Positions 25,453 through 35,671 of a stretch of 64,000 bases of DNA are shown here, piece after piece. Within the stretch, counting starts at the first letter, position 1; the number at the start of each line of letters is the position of its first letter. The stretch comes from Paenibacillus_E qinlingensis_A (GTDB lineage: Bacteria > Bacillota > Bacilli > Paenibacillales > NBRC-103111), in the NCBI RefSeq assembly GCF_031455095.1, contig NZ_JAVDSB010000001.1, positions 310,001 through 374,000 on the forward strand. Direction: 5' to 3'. The notes below the pieces were generated by a model. The model searched no databases. It worked only from the letters and a program-made list of their open reading frames with translations, and was not told the DNA's origin. A program made the position numbers and the translations under genes.

Positions 25453-26580
25453 GTGAGTACATTGGCTAGTATTTCTTTTAATCATGTATGTAAGTACTAT
25501 AAGTCAGAAAAGAAGCCCTCGGTGAATAATTTCCATCTTGAAGTTGCGGATGGTGAGTTTTTGGTGTTAGTTGGACCTTCGGGATGTGGTAAAACAACAA
25601 CGCTGCGCATGCTATCCGGATTAGAAGAAGTATCCGAAGGAGAAATTTACATTGGAAGTCGATTCGTTAATTACGTTTCGCCCAAAGACCGAGATATTGC
25701 GATGGTGTTCCAAAATTATGCGTTATACCCGAATTTATCGGTTTACGAAAACATGGCACTCGGGCTCAAGCTTCGCAAGGTTGCTAAGCATGAGGTTGAA
25801 CTGCGAGTCAAAAAAGCAGCACGCATTCTTGAAATTACGAATCATTTGGATAAAAAACCGAATCAACTCTCCGGGGGGCAGAAGCAGCGCGTCGCTTTAG
25901 GCAGAGCGATTGTCAGGGAACCTGCGGTATTTTTAATGGATGAACCGCTCTCCAATCTTGACGCGAAGCTCAGAACTCAGACGAGAGCCGAGTTAATCAA
26001 GATGCATCAAGCGCTGCAGACGACTACTGTGTACGTCACACACGATCAGACGGAAGCATTAACCATGGGGACACGTATCGTCGTTATGAAAGATGGCGTC
26101 ATCCAGCAGGTGGATACACCAGCAGAGGTTTACAGCAATCCAACCAATCTGTTTGTGGCTAGCTTTATCGGGTCACCAGCGATGAACTTTATCAAAGGAT
26201 CCATAAGCGAGAGCTCAGGAAAGTTTTATTTTATGAATAAACGTTTGAACTTGCGGGTTCCGGAATCTTATTATCCTTTTTTCAGGAAGACAACCTGCAA
26301 TTTGCGAGAAATTGTCCTTGGCATACGGCCAGAGCACGTAATTAGCGATCAGCAAGCAGTCAGTGAAGCTCAGGACTGGAAAGTAAGCGCTTTAATGGAG
26401 ATCAAAGAGATGATGGGTGCTGACACGTTTCTCTATTTGAAAATTGGCGAAGATCAACTGATCTCACGAGTCGTCGAAGCCCGGGAGAATTATGCAGCTA
26501 ACGAATCGCTTGAAATCGCGCTGAACATGAATAGGGCACATTTCTTTGATGAAAAATCAGGAAACTCTATCTGCTGCTAG
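25453..26580 (+). CDS. ABC transporter ATP-binding protein (MsmX/UgpC type)
   Basis: A 375-residue sugar-importer ATPase. It carries Walker A GPSGCGKTTT (about residues 39-48), a Q-loop in VFQNYALYP, signature LSGGQKQR, Walker B VFLMDEPLSNLDA and the switch His in VTHDQT, followed by a C-terminal regulatory OB-type domain of MalK/MsmX proteins (about 245-370). In Bacillus, MsmX powers several importers. This is the only ATPase gene in the window, while three permease pairs are present. The start is GTG 25453 after GAAGGGACGAAG. It ends 16 bp before the next gene and heads the importer operon. Confidence 0.93.
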   Translation: MSTLASISFNHVCKYYKSEKKPSVNNFHLEVADGEFLVLVGPSGCGKTTTLRMLSGLEEVSEGEIYIGSRFVNYVSPKDRDIAMVFQNYALYPNLSVYENMALGLKLRKVAKHEVELRVKKAARILEITNHLDKKPNQLSGGQKQRVALGRAIVREPAVFLMDEPLSNLDAKLRTQTRAELIKMHQALQTTTVYVTHDQTEALTMGTRIVVMKDGVIQQVDTPAEVYSNPTNLFVASFIGSPAMNFIKGSISESSGKFYFMNKRLNLRVPESYYPFFRKTTCNLREIVLGIRPEHVISDQQAVSEAQDWKVSALMEIKEMMGADTFLYLKIGEDQLISRVVEARENYAANESLEIALNMNRAHFFDEKSGNSICC

Positions 26581-26596
26581 ATGGAACGGAGGCAGA

Positions 26597-29533
26597 ATGA
26601 TGAAATATCGGAAAGCGATAACCTACACTACGATTCTCGCAATTATCGTCGGATTTTACGCAATTAGATCTAATCTGGGACAGAGCACGTATCCCGTCGT
26701 TTCTGCTGAAAGTGTGCAACTTCCTACTGTGAATGCCGAAGGAATCCCCTATTATTTGGAACTTCAGCGCCAATATGCGGCAGCAAGCATGAAAGGGTAT
26801 ACCGGCCAACCGATAACGGTTCCTTCGGCACGTATCTTGGCAACGAAGGATGGGGCCAAAACGGCAACAGTAAAGGATTCAGCGTCTGGCACTGACGTTC
26901 TCCACTGGCAGAACGGTGCAGGGGCGGTCGAATGGGAGATTGGAGTCCCTGAAGAGGGGCTGTACAATCTGGAGATCGCTTACAAACCGGAGAGTGAGAG
27001 TTCCAGCTCCATTTTTTATGGTTTACAAATCGATGGAAAGTTGCCTTTTGCTGAAGCGAAGTCCGTGGAGTTTCTAAAGCAGTGGCAGGATCAAACGTTC
27101 CCTTATAAGAAGGATGTGTTGGGTAATGAGATTCGTTCCCAGCAAGAGCAAGTAAAGGAATGGAAGACGATGCGGTATACGGATTACAATGTATCTTCTC
27201 AACCGATCGCTTTTCATTTGAAAGCAGGGAAACATACGATTCGCTTTCAGGCCGTCAACGAGCCTATGTTATGGAAATCAATCAGCTTGGTCGCCCCTAA
27301 CCAAATTGTAAGTTACAAGGATTATGTGAAGGATAAGCCTAGGACACAGGTTGATCCACAATGGTTTATCAAATTTGAAGCGGAACAGCTTAGTTCTAAA
27401 TCACATACGTCCATTCAAACCGGCACGCGCAATGAATCGCAAGTGTCGCCTGATCCGAAAGGGCGGATCATCTATAATGTCATAGATGGTGAGAAGTGGA
27501 AGAAACCGGGTGAATGGATTGCTTGGCAAATCGATGTCCCCGAAACGGGTTGGTATGAATTAGATACCAAATATTATCAACGGTTTCAAGGTAAAACGAA
27601 TGTATATCGTACGGTAATGATTGATGGCGCCGTTCCTTTTCAGGAGATGCTGCACTACACGTTTCCTTATAATGATAGGCTGGAAATTTATACGCTTCAG
27701 GATGCACAAGGAAAACCATATCAGTTCTATTTGGGGAAAGGCAAGCATGAGATTCGAATGATCGCGGACGCTTCCTTGGTTGATCAAGCTTTCTTGTCTT
27801 TAACCTCTACAATTAGCGACGTGAACACGCTTGAGCAGGAGTTGCGCAAAGTAACTGGCGATTACGGGGCAAATGCTGGAGATACCTATCGAACTTGGGA
27901 TTTGGATAGCTATATGCCTGATATTAGTGAGCGACTTCAGTCGATTTTGGACCGTTTAAATCTCATTACTGATTACCTCAATGGGCTTAACCAGAGCGCT
28001 ACAACGGCTACAAACACGATTCGAATGGCTGCTGCGATGGTGGAAGACTTGATGGAAGATGTGGACAAAATCCCGAATAAACTTAAAGTGTTCCCGGATT
28101 TGAAGACGCGGCTTAGCACGTGGTTGGATACATATAATGATCAAAGCCTAACACTTGATTACTTGGTTTTACGTGCGCCAGAGGCCAAGACGGGGTTGAA
28201 AGAATCCAATATGGTATCACAAATGGCGTATTCGGCTGGCAACTTTCTTCGTACCTTCTATCAAAAGTACGACACAAGAGAAGAAAACAAGAAAGACGGG
28301 CTTGAGATTTGGATTGGCCGTAACCGAGATTATGCAGGGCTGCTGCAGGAGATGATTAATCAGGATTTCACACCTGCTACGGGTATCAAAGTGAACGTCA
28401 ATCTCATGCCAGATCCTAATGCACTTACGCTAAGTAATGCGGCAGGGGATCAACCAGATCTTGCGCTTGGCGTAGCTCAGGACACCCCTGTTGATTTTGC
28501 CATGCGAGGTGCTTCTGCGGACTTGAAGACGTTCAGCGATTATGAGGAAGTAGCTGCGCGATTTAATCCGGGCGCAATGCGAAACATGAACTATAACCAT
28601 GGTGTGTACGCACTGCCTGAAACACAGGTATTTCATCTGTTATTTTATCGCAAGAGCGTGATGAAGGGGCTGGGTATCGAAGTTCCGCAAACGTGGGATG
28701 AGGTTCGAAAAATACTTCCAACGCTGCAAGAGAAAGGTTTGTCTTTCTTTTATCCAAACAAGGACTATGTACCCTTCTTCTATATGTATGGGGCAGAGTT
28801 TTACTCGAGGGATGGCTTGAAAGCGGCATTTGAAACAGAAGAGGGCTATGAAGCCTTTAAGTTGTGGACAGATCTATTTAATAAATTCGATCTTCCGAAA
28901 GATGTCCCTTCGTTTTTTAACCATTTTAAACTGGGGGATATGCCAATCGGGGTTTCGGATTATAATACGTATCTGCAACTGCTGTCCTCTGCGCCAGAAA
29001 TTGTTGGTGACTGGGGCATTGCACCCATACCGGGCGTCAAGCAGGCAGATGGTGAAATTGCCAGATGGTCGCAGAATACGATGTCGTCTGCCATGATGTT
29101 AGATAAAAGTGATAAGAAAGATAAAGCATGGGAGTTCCTCAAATGGTGGACATCAGATGCGGTGCAGCTTCAATACGGTAGTGAGATAGAGTCGTACTAT
29201 GGCATTGCGTACCGCTGGAATACAGCAAATATGCGAGCACTCGCTTCGATGCCGTGGCCATCGGAAGACTTGGCTGTGATTGAAGAGCAGAATCGTTGGG
29301 TGAAAAATGTGCCGAATATCCCTGGTGGATATTTTCTGTCTCGCGAGATGGAATTTGCTTGGAACCGAGTTGTTGTCAATAAGCTGCCGCCAAAGGATTC
29401 GCTCGATAAAGGGGCGGTTTCTCTTGAGAAGGAAATGGTGCGGAAGCAAAAAAATCTAGGCATTTTGCCTACCGATAATTTGAATGTGGAGACGTTTAAC
29501 CAGCCATATGATTGGGGGGCCGTTCGCCAATGA
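26597..29533 (+). CDS. Giant membrane-anchored solute-binding protein with two sugar-binding-like modules
   Basis: A 978-residue protein, about twice the usual size of an importer binding protein. A hydrophobic segment at about residues 8-24 (AITYTTILAIIVGFYAI) lacks a lipobox Cys, so it is probably a membrane anchor. Two beta-sandwich modules resembling CBM6/CBM35 folds follow, at about 40-240 and 255-425, each ending in a GKH-T/E-IR strand. Next are a helical spacer (430-580) and a family-1-type solute-binding domain (about 585-960, with VNLMPDPNALTLSNAAGDQP and PQTWDEVRKILPTLQEKG). GGAGG precedes ATG 26597. It overlaps the first permease by 4 bp. I infer it captures polymer-bound sugar close to the membrane. 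Confidence 0.8.
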   Translation: MMKYRKAITYTTILAIIVGFYAIRSNLGQSTYPVVSAESVQLPTVNAEGIPYYLELQRQYAAASMKGYTGQPITVPSARILATKDGAKTATVKDSASGTDVLHWQNGAGAVEWEIGVPEEGLYNLEIAYKPESESSSSIFYGLQIDGKLPFAEAKSVEFLKQWQDQTFPYKKDVLGNEIRSQQEQVKEWKTMRYTDYNVSSQPIAFHLKAGKHTIRFQAVNEPMLWKSISLVAPNQIVSYKDYVKDKPRTQVDPQWFIKFEAEQLSSKSHTSIQTGTRNESQVSPDPKGRIIYNVIDGEKWKKPGEWIAWQIDVPETGWYELDTKYYQRFQGKTNVYRTVMIDGAVPFQEMLHYTFPYNDRLEIYTLQDAQGKPYQFYLGKGKHEIRMIADASLVDQAFLSLTSTISDVNTLEQELRKVTGDYGANAGDTYRTWDLDSYMPDISERLQSILDRLNLITDYLNGLNQSATTATNTIRMAAAMVEDLMEDVDKIPNKLKVFPDLKTRLSTWLDTYNDQSLTLDYLVLRAPEAKTGLKESNMVSQMAYSAGNFLRTFYQKYDTREENKKDGLEIWIGRNRDYAGLLQEMINQDFTPATGIKVNVNLMPDPNALTLSNAAGDQPDLALGVAQDTPVDFAMRGASADLKTFSDYEEVAARFNPGAMRNMNYNHGVYALPETQVFHLLFYRKSVMKGLGIEVPQTWDEVRKILPTLQEKGLSFFYPNKDYVPFFYMYGAEFYSRDGLKAAFETEEGYEAFKLWTDLFNKFDLPKDVPSFFNHFKLGDMPIGVSDYNTYLQLLSSAPEIVGDWGIAPIPGVKQADGEIARWSQNTMSSAMMLDKSDKKDKAWEFLKWWTSDAVQLQYGSEIESYYGIAYRWNTANMRALASMPWPSEDLAVIEEQNRWVKNVPNIPGGYFLSREMEFAWNRVVVNKLPPKDSLDKGAVSLEKEMVRKQKNLGILPTDNLNVETFNQPYDWGAVRQ

Positions 29534-30498
29534 AACCAAATGTGATGACGACAAAACGTACGGTACAATCCAGATTGTCTGTGTTCTCGATCCACAAGTT
29601 GGTGTCAACTTTGTATCAACAAAGGCTGTCCTTTCTATTTTTGGCACCGTTCTTAATCTGCTTTACTTTCTTTATTTTAGTGCCTGTGTTTATGGCGATG
29701 TTTATGAGCTTCACTTCGTATGATGCTTTTCAATCGCCCAAATTTATTGGCTTTAGCAATTTCATATCCTTACTGACACAAGATCAGATTTTTATGAAAT
29801 ATGCGCTGCCCAATACGATCAAATTTGCTTTTTTCGTGGGACCGATTGGGTACCTGCTCACATTTTTTGTAGCTTGGTTAATCTACCAGATGCCGAAGAG
29901 TATTCGCGATATTGTCTCGCTCGCTTTTTATGCACCTTCCATGGTAGGAGGCGTAGCGCTCACCGTGGTCTGGCAGGCTGCTTTTAGCGGCGATTATGTG
30001 GGATATTTGAATAACTTTCTACTAAATTTAGGATTTATTCAATCTCCCGTTCTCTGGCTGCAGACACCAACGTATTTCTTAAATATTATGATTATCGTGA
30101 CGATCTGGATGAGCTTTGGTGTCGGTTTCCTGGCGATGCTAGCTGGCTTTGATACTGTTAACAAAGAGTTGTATGAAGCGGGACGCATTGATGGGATTTC
30201 CAATCGCCTGCAGGAAGTCTACTACATCACCGTACCTTCCATGAAGCCGCAAATGCTATTTAGCTCCGTTATGGCGATTGTCGGGACTTTGAAAGCGGGA
30301 GCCATTTCGACACAATTGTCGGGGGCGCAGATTTCCCCGCAATACTCTGGACATCTTATTCTGAATCACATCGATGATTATGCCTTTCTTCGCTACGAGC
30401 TAGGCTATGCCTCGATGGTGTCCTTTGTGCTTCTCATTATTTCGTATTTTGCGATGAAACTCAGCTATCGGCTGTTTAGCCATAAGGAAGGTGAATAG
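29530..30498 (+). CDS. Sugar ABC transporter permease (MalF/LacF type)
   Basis: A 322-residue inner-membrane permease with six or seven helices. The EAA loop that docks to the ATPase is present as ELYEAGRIDGISNRLQEVYY (about residues 216-235). ATG 29530 overlaps the stop of the giant binding protein (ATGA), which gives translational coupling. It pairs with the next permease. Downstream in the same operon a second, different permease pair is present at 35668-37583. Confidence 0.92.
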   Translation: MKPNVMTTKRTVQSRLSVFSIHKLVSTLYQQRLSFLFLAPFLICFTFFILVPVFMAMFMSFTSYDAFQSPKFIGFSNFISLLTQDQIFMKYALPNTIKFAFFVGPIGYLLTFFVAWLIYQMPKSIRDIVSLAFYAPSMVGGVALTVVWQAAFSGDYVGYLNNFLLNLGFIQSPVLWLQTPTYFLNIMIIVTIWMSFGVGFLAMLAGFDTVNKELYEAGRIDGISNRLQEVYYITVPSMKPQMLFSSVMAIVGTLKAGAISTQLSGAQISPQYSGHLILNHIDDYAFLRYELGYASMVSFVLLIISYFAMKLSYRLFSHKEGE

Positions 30499-30500
30499 GG

Positions 30501-31373
30501 GTGGCGACACTCGTCCAGCAATTTCGAAGAATGACTTGGTCGGAGCTTGTACTGTTAATAATCTTGCTGCTGACTGCGGCTTTCCTTTCCCTTCCCATCG
30601 TTTTTATCGTGAATCATGCGTTTAAACCATTTAGCGAGCTATTTGCTTTTCCGCCTACCTTTATCGTCAAACAGCCAACACTGTCGAATTTTTATGAATT
30701 GTTTCAACGTACATCAACAGGCGCCGTGCCGTTTACCCGCTATTTATTTAACAGTATTATTGTTGTCATTTTCACACTGGTTGCGGTTATCGTCTCGAGC
30801 TGCATGGCCGCTTATGTGCTCTCTAAGCATAAATTCATGTTCAAAGCGATTATTATGGGTGTCATCATGTTGGCGTTGATGTATGCGCCGGAAACCGTCG
30901 CAATCCCGCGTTATTTAATGATCAGTTGGCTAAACATTAACAACACCTACTTGGGGCACATTCTGCCATTCGTCGCATCACCGGTTGCTGTATTTCTGAT
31001 GAAGCAATTTATTGATCAAATTCCAAATGAATTGCTCGAGGCCGCCAAAATCGACGGTGCATCCGAACTGCGAATTTTCTTCAAAATGGTCGTTCCGCTC
31101 TCATTTCCAGCTGTCGCGACAATCTCCATTATCACCATTCAAGGGGTATGGGGAGATACGCAGGCTTCTACGCTGTTTATGCAGGATGAAACGATGAAGA
31201 CGCTGCCGTACTATATAACGACGTTAACGACAGCAGCAGCTGGCGGCAATACGATTGCCGGGCAAGGGATGGCGGCAGCAGCTGGATTGCTCATGTTTTT
31301 ACCTAACTTGTTCGTGTTTCTAGCTTTCCAAAAACGAATTATGGAGACGATGCTGCACTCCGGCGTGAAGTAA
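30501..31373 (+). CDS. Sugar ABC transporter permease (MalG type)
   Basis: A 290-residue permease, partner of the preceding one. The EAA loop ELLEAAKIDGASELRIFFKM lies near residues 175-194, and about six helices are visible. The start is GTG 30501, 2 bp after the upstream stop, with the site GGAAGGTGA. Its final helix and C-terminal FQKRIMETMLHSGVK tail are normal for MalG-type sugar permeases. Confidence 0.92.
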   Translation: MATLVQQFRRMTWSELVLLIILLLTAAFLSLPIVFIVNHAFKPFSELFAFPPTFIVKQPTLSNFYELFQRTSTGAVPFTRYLFNSIIVVIFTLVAVIVSSCMAAYVLSKHKFMFKAIIMGVIMLALMYAPETVAIPRYLMISWLNINNTYLGHILPFVASPVAVFLMKQFIDQIPNELLEAAKIDGASELRIFFKMVVPLSFPAVATISIITIQGVWGDTQASTLFMQDETMKTLPYYITTLTTAAAGGNTIAGQGMAAAAGLLMFLPNLFVFLAFQKRIMETMLHSGVK

Positions 31374-31398
31374 CGACGGGGCGGAGGAGCACGAAGCT

Positions 31399-33483
31399 AT
31401 GATGGAAAGAGGGTCTTGTATGCTTACAAGCAAAAACATCGTTTGGATTGCGCTGGTTTTCATGCTTCTTTTTCCGGCATCCGCCCGCGCTTCGCAGCCA
31501 TACGATACCTTTTATGTGAATCAAACATCAGATGGCAATTACATATCGTGGATGCAGGATGTCTATACGACCGGCGATACCATTGTTGGCATGGGACCAA
31601 CGGCGTTCAATAGTCCTTCTGACTTGTTTATAACAAGCTCGGATGAGGTGTTTGTCGCCGATACGGGCAATCAACGTGTTGTGCAATTAGATGCACATGG
31701 CAAATATGTGAGAGAGATTGGCAAGGAGAAAGGGCCTGGGCAATTACGGGCGCCTGAGGGTGTATTTGTCACGAATAACGGTACCATTTATGTTGCCGAC
31801 ACAGGCAATCAGCGCGTTGTTGTCTATGACAGCAAGGGTGCTTTTATCAAGGAGATGAAGAAGCCGAATTCTCCTTATCTCCCTAAGGATTTCTATTTTG
31901 TACCTGTCAAAATGGTCGTAGACGCCAGAGATGTTCTCTATGTCGTGTCTAAAGGTGCTTATCAAGGCATGGTGCGAATTGGAAAAACAGGCGAGTTTGA
32001 AGGATTCTTCGGTGGGAATAAATCCACGGCTTCTGTGATGGATCGCTTGAAAAGACTCCTTTTCACGAAAGATCAATTAGAGAAAGAAACGGCAATTCGC
32101 CCGCTGGAGGTAAGCAATGTCACCTTAGGCAGCGAAGGGTTCATTTACACGGATACGAAGGGAGTAACCTCCAGCCAAATTAAGCAATTAAGTGCAGGTG
32201 GAACGGACCGATTTCAGAATTTAAAAACAGTCAAATTCAATGATTCCGATCAAATTGTGGATGTTGCGATGGACAGCAAGCAGTTCATGTATGTGCTGGA
32301 TCAGCGGTTGGCTAGCAGAGAGACGCGAGGCTTGGGCATGATTTCGATTCATAGCCCTGGCGGTACGGAAATGTTTCGGTTTGGTAAAACGTTCAAGGCA
32401 CCGGAACAGAAGGGGATATTGGCTTACCCGGTAAGTATCGGCGTCAATTCTCGGAATGAGCTCTGGGTGCTGGATAAAACATTAAACATGATTCAAGTGT
32501 ATGAGCGGACCCCTTTTGGCCAAACGTTCTTAAGCGCTGCCTATGATTATTACATCGGGGACTTTGAGAGGAGTAAAGAGAATTGGCAGAAGGTTCTCGA
32601 ACAGAACGAGTTGATTAGCTTAACGTACAGCGGCTTGGGTGAAGTAGCTATTAAAGAAGGCCGTATCGAAGAGGCGATGACTAACTTTCGAATTACGTAC
32701 GATGCTGACGGTTACTCGGAAGCTTTCTGGACGTATCGGATGCACTGGATCGACCAAGATCTGATCCGAACGTTGGCAGGGTTGCTTGCGCTGTGGCTCT
32801 TGTACCGGTATGTGCTCAAACGATGGCTGGGTGTGTTGTTGCAGCGCGCTCCGCGTTTCTTCCGGCACATCGCAGATGAATTACGAGATTGCGTGTATAC
32901 CATGTTTCATCCGTATGAAGGTTTTTATCGTTTAAAAGGCAGGAAGATCTCGTTCTGGAGCCTTGGAACGCTTACTCTTCTTTTGTTCTTCACGAAATTG
33001 GCTACGATTTACTGGACAGGTTTTAGCTTTTTTCCGACCAATCTGAAGGCTATTGCTTGGGGACAAGAAATGATATTCTTGGCTGCGCCTGTCATCACAT
33101 GGGTCGTTGCCAACTATTTGATCAGTACGATTAAAGATGGCGAAGGTCGTTTTCGGGAAGTGCTGCAGGGCGCCATATTCGCCATGGTTCCTTACATACT
33201 TTTCTCGATTCCAATTCTGATTCTATCGAACATTCTGGTACTTGAAGAGAAGATATTGATTACGATGCTGACAACGATCATGTGGCTATGGATCGGCACG
33301 TTGTTTATTGTTAAGACCCAAGTCACGCACAATTTTGAGTTTATCGAGAACATTCGCAATTCGGTAACGACAGTATTTACGATTGGGATTATTTGGGTGT
33401 TCATTGCGGTCGGTATCGGACTAACCTTCAATCTGTGGGACTTTATCTATCAGCTGTATAAGGAGGTTGCTTTCCTTGGTTAA
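31399..33483 (+). CDS. Exported NHL-TPR protein with C-terminal YIP1-type membrane domain
   Basis: A 694-residue protein with an unusual build. A signal peptide (about residues 10-32, ending ASARAS) is followed by an NHL propeller (about 50-375, with EVFVADTGNQRVVQLDAHG and TIYVADTGNQRVVVYDSKG). A short TPR-like helical pair (about 375-435) comes next, then a first membrane helix near 458 and a YIP1-like domain with about five helices (490-690). The propeller would face outside. ATG 31399 follows GGAGGAG; ATG 31420 also has a good site. It sits between two permease pairs and is coupled to the DUF5696 gene, so it is probably a membrane accessory of the importer. That role is inference. Confidence 0.75.
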   Translation: MMERGSCMLTSKNIVWIALVFMLLFPASARASQPYDTFYVNQTSDGNYISWMQDVYTTGDTIVGMGPTAFNSPSDLFITSSDEVFVADTGNQRVVQLDAHGKYVREIGKEKGPGQLRAPEGVFVTNNGTIYVADTGNQRVVVYDSKGAFIKEMKKPNSPYLPKDFYFVPVKMVVDARDVLYVVSKGAYQGMVRIGKTGEFEGFFGGNKSTASVMDRLKRLLFTKDQLEKETAIRPLEVSNVTLGSEGFIYTDTKGVTSSQIKQLSAGGTDRFQNLKTVKFNDSDQIVDVAMDSKQFMYVLDQRLASRETRGLGMISIHSPGGTEMFRFGKTFKAPEQKGILAYPVSIGVNSRNELWVLDKTLNMIQVYERTPFGQTFLSAAYDYYIGDFERSKENWQKVLEQNELISLTYSGLGEVAIKEGRIEEAMTNFRITYDADGYSEAFWTYRMHWIDQDLIRTLAGLLALWLLYRYVLKRWLGVLLQRAPRFFRHIADELRDCVYTMFHPYEGFYRLKGRKISFWSLGTLTLLLFFTKLATIYWTGFSFFPTNLKAIAWGQEMIFLAAPVITWVVANYLISTIKDGEGRFREVLQGAIFAMVPYILFSIPILILSNILVLEEKILITMLTTIMWLWIGTLFIVKTQVTHNFEFIENIRNSVTTVFTIGIIWVFIAVGIGLTFNLWDFIYQLYKEVAFLG

Positions 33484-35671
33484 ACCGATCTGGAAAAACC
33501 GAAAAATAGGGATCGCAGCCGGTGCTGTGCTTGTGATCCTTGGTGTAGGAGGATATACGATCGCCTCTTCGGCTTCCCTTACGGGAACCGTTGATTTCTC
33601 ACCACGTGAGACCATAAGGATGCCGATCACACAAGGTGCTGCTCTGAACACATCAGCGACGGACCTGAATGGCTGGACAGTCGTGAAGCAAAACCAACGA
33701 TATGCCTTAAAGCTACATGTAAAATCCGGTAATTTAGCGGTCAAAGATCTTTCGACCGGCTTTGAATGGACAGCTTTTGCGAAGCAGGAGCTCTTAGACA
33801 AGGAAAAAGTAGGTGGAACGCTGCGAACTAATTTGGAATCTCCGTTTATCATGGAATATTTCGAAGCTTCCGCAATTCAGCGCAAGATCAAAAACGCGAA
33901 AGATCCGAATGCCTTGATTACCTACTCCCAAACCAATCAAGGATTTGCAGCCGATTACACCTTCAAGGATATTGAAATTGGTTTCCGGATGGAATTTGAC
34001 TTAACGGATGATGGGGTGAAAGTGTCCATCCCGGTACAAAGCATTTCGGAGAAGAACAAATTCAAACTGATTTCCATTGAATCGCTGCCTTTCTTCGGGG
34101 CGGCTGGCGTGGACTCGATAGCGGGGTACATATTCATACCGGATGGCCCTGGTGGCTTAATTCGCTTCCCTCAGGAGCAGGATCTGGTTGGGAAAGGCTA
34201 TGAGCAGCCGGTTTATGGAGCGGAACTTACCACAGGCAACTTCCCTGAAACCAATATGAGTCCGGTTTCGATGCCCGTATTCGGAATGAAGCAAGGAAGC
34301 AACGCATTTCTGGCTATCATTGATAAAGGCGAGTATACGGCGTCCATCAAAGCGTATCGGCCAGGCATTATCAGTAATATGAACTCCGTTAGCACGAAGT
34401 TTGTGTACCGGGAGGAATATGATCGCCGGTTAAGTCTCGGCGGGAAGTCTGTGCGCGTATTCCAAGATGAGATGGCGGCACAGGACCGGGTCGTGGATTA
34501 TCATTTTTTAAGGGGTGACCAGGCCAATTATGTCGGCATGGCACAGACGTACCGGACGTATATGTTGGATACGAATCGGATCACGAATAAACTAGCGCCT
34601 ACTCCGCATGTACCGCTGGATCTCACCTTAATCGGAGGGGATTCGGACTGGAACGGAAACTCGGGATATACGCCAGCGACTACCTTCAAACAAGCGCAGT
34701 ATATTGAGGAAGACTTGAAGAAAAGCGGCGTTGAAGCCATGCATATTACGTATGAACAGTGGCAGGAAAAAGGCAGCCTAAGTCCATCTAGACTTTTTTC
34801 ACTGGAAGGAAAATTAGGTGGTGACAAAGACTTGCAAGCCTTCGTCGATTCTTCCCATAGCAACGGCTACAAAGTACTCTTCAAAACAGATGTTGTGGAA
34901 GCCAGCACTGAATTTGTTAACCATTCCCCCAAATCATTCGGTATCCGCTCCATTGAAGGCAATGTCATGATGGATAAAGATTGGTTTTGGTTTACGCCGA
35001 ATGTTTCGTATAACTTGACGAGAAGCATCGGCGACAAATTGAAGGGCTATGGCATCGATGGCATCCAGTTTTCCGATATAGGTAATCTGCTCTTTAGAGA
35101 CTATAATCCGTCTTATAACTATCAGCGAGAGGATTCGGCTTATGTGTACCAACACATGCTAGACTATTCAAACCGTGAGCTGGGGACGAACGGGATAAGT
35201 TTAGGGAATGCCTATGCGTTGCAGCATGCGAAACATATTCAGAATCTGCCGAATGATATCAATCATTTCTATGATATTAATGAAAGGGTGCCTTTCGCGC
35301 CAATTGTTTTACATGGCAACATCTCCTATTCGATGGGAGCGGGTAATATTCGGGATAATGACCAAGAAGAGTTTCTAAGAGCTGTCGAATACGGTGCGGT
35401 TCCTTCGTTTATGCTGACTTACGAGTCGACGCGTACGTTGCAGGAAACCTACTCTTGGGGCGTATACAGCTCCCGCTATGCCTCATGGAAAGATAAACTA
35501 CTGAAGGAATACAAAGATTTTGATCGCCTTGCCGCAGTCTATGATCAACCGATTACGAATCATCGGCAAGTAAGTGATGGCGTGTTCGAAACGCAATATG
35601 GGAATGGCATAAGTGTGATCGTAGACTATAACAGCTTGTCGTTTCGAGTGGAAAAGGGGGGGAGTTGGTGA
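33476..35671 (+). CDS. DUF5696 protein, membrane-anchored, barrel-like
   Basis: A 731-residue protein of the DUF5696 type. A hydrophobic anchor at about residues 10-32 (IGIAAGAVLVILGVGG) is followed by a beta-rich N-terminal part to about 370. The C-terminal part (about 380-695) looks like a TIM barrel of a glycosidase, with LTLIGGDSDW, EAMHITYEQWQEKG, GIDGIQFSDIG and AVPSFMLTYEST at beta-strand ends. It resembles the GH101/GH129 group in outline, but no catalytic pair can be assigned. The start is TTG 33476 with AGGAGG 9 bp before it, overlapping the YIP1 gene stop. It probably trims glycans outside the membrane next to the importer. Confidence 0.7.
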   Translation: MVKPIWKNRKIGIAAGAVLVILGVGGYTIASSASLTGTVDFSPRETIRMPITQGAALNTSATDLNGWTVVKQNQRYALKLHVKSGNLAVKDLSTGFEWTAFAKQELLDKEKVGGTLRTNLESPFIMEYFEASAIQRKIKNAKDPNALITYSQTNQGFAADYTFKDIEIGFRMEFDLTDDGVKVSIPVQSISEKNKFKLISIESLPFFGAAGVDSIAGYIFIPDGPGGLIRFPQEQDLVGKGYEQPVYGAELTTGNFPETNMSPVSMPVFGMKQGSNAFLAIIDKGEYTASIKAYRPGIISNMNSVSTKFVYREEYDRRLSLGGKSVRVFQDEMAAQDRVVDYHFLRGDQANYVGMAQTYRTYMLDTNRITNKLAPTPHVPLDLTLIGGDSDWNGNSGYTPATTFKQAQYIEEDLKKSGVEAMHITYEQWQEKGSLSPSRLFSLEGKLGGDKDLQAFVDSSHSNGYKVLFKTDVVEASTEFVNHSPKSFGIRSIEGNVMMDKDWFWFTPNVSYNLTRSIGDKLKGYGIDGIQFSDIGNLLFRDYNPSYNYQREDSAYVYQHMLDYSNRELGTNGISLGNAYALQHAKHIQNLPNDINHFYDINERVPFAPIVLHGNISYSMGAGNIRDNDQEEFLRAVEYGAVPSFMLTYESTRTLQETYSWGVYSSRYASWKDKLLKEYKDFDRLAAVYDQPITNHRQVSDGVFETQYGNGISVIVDYNSLSFRVEKGGSW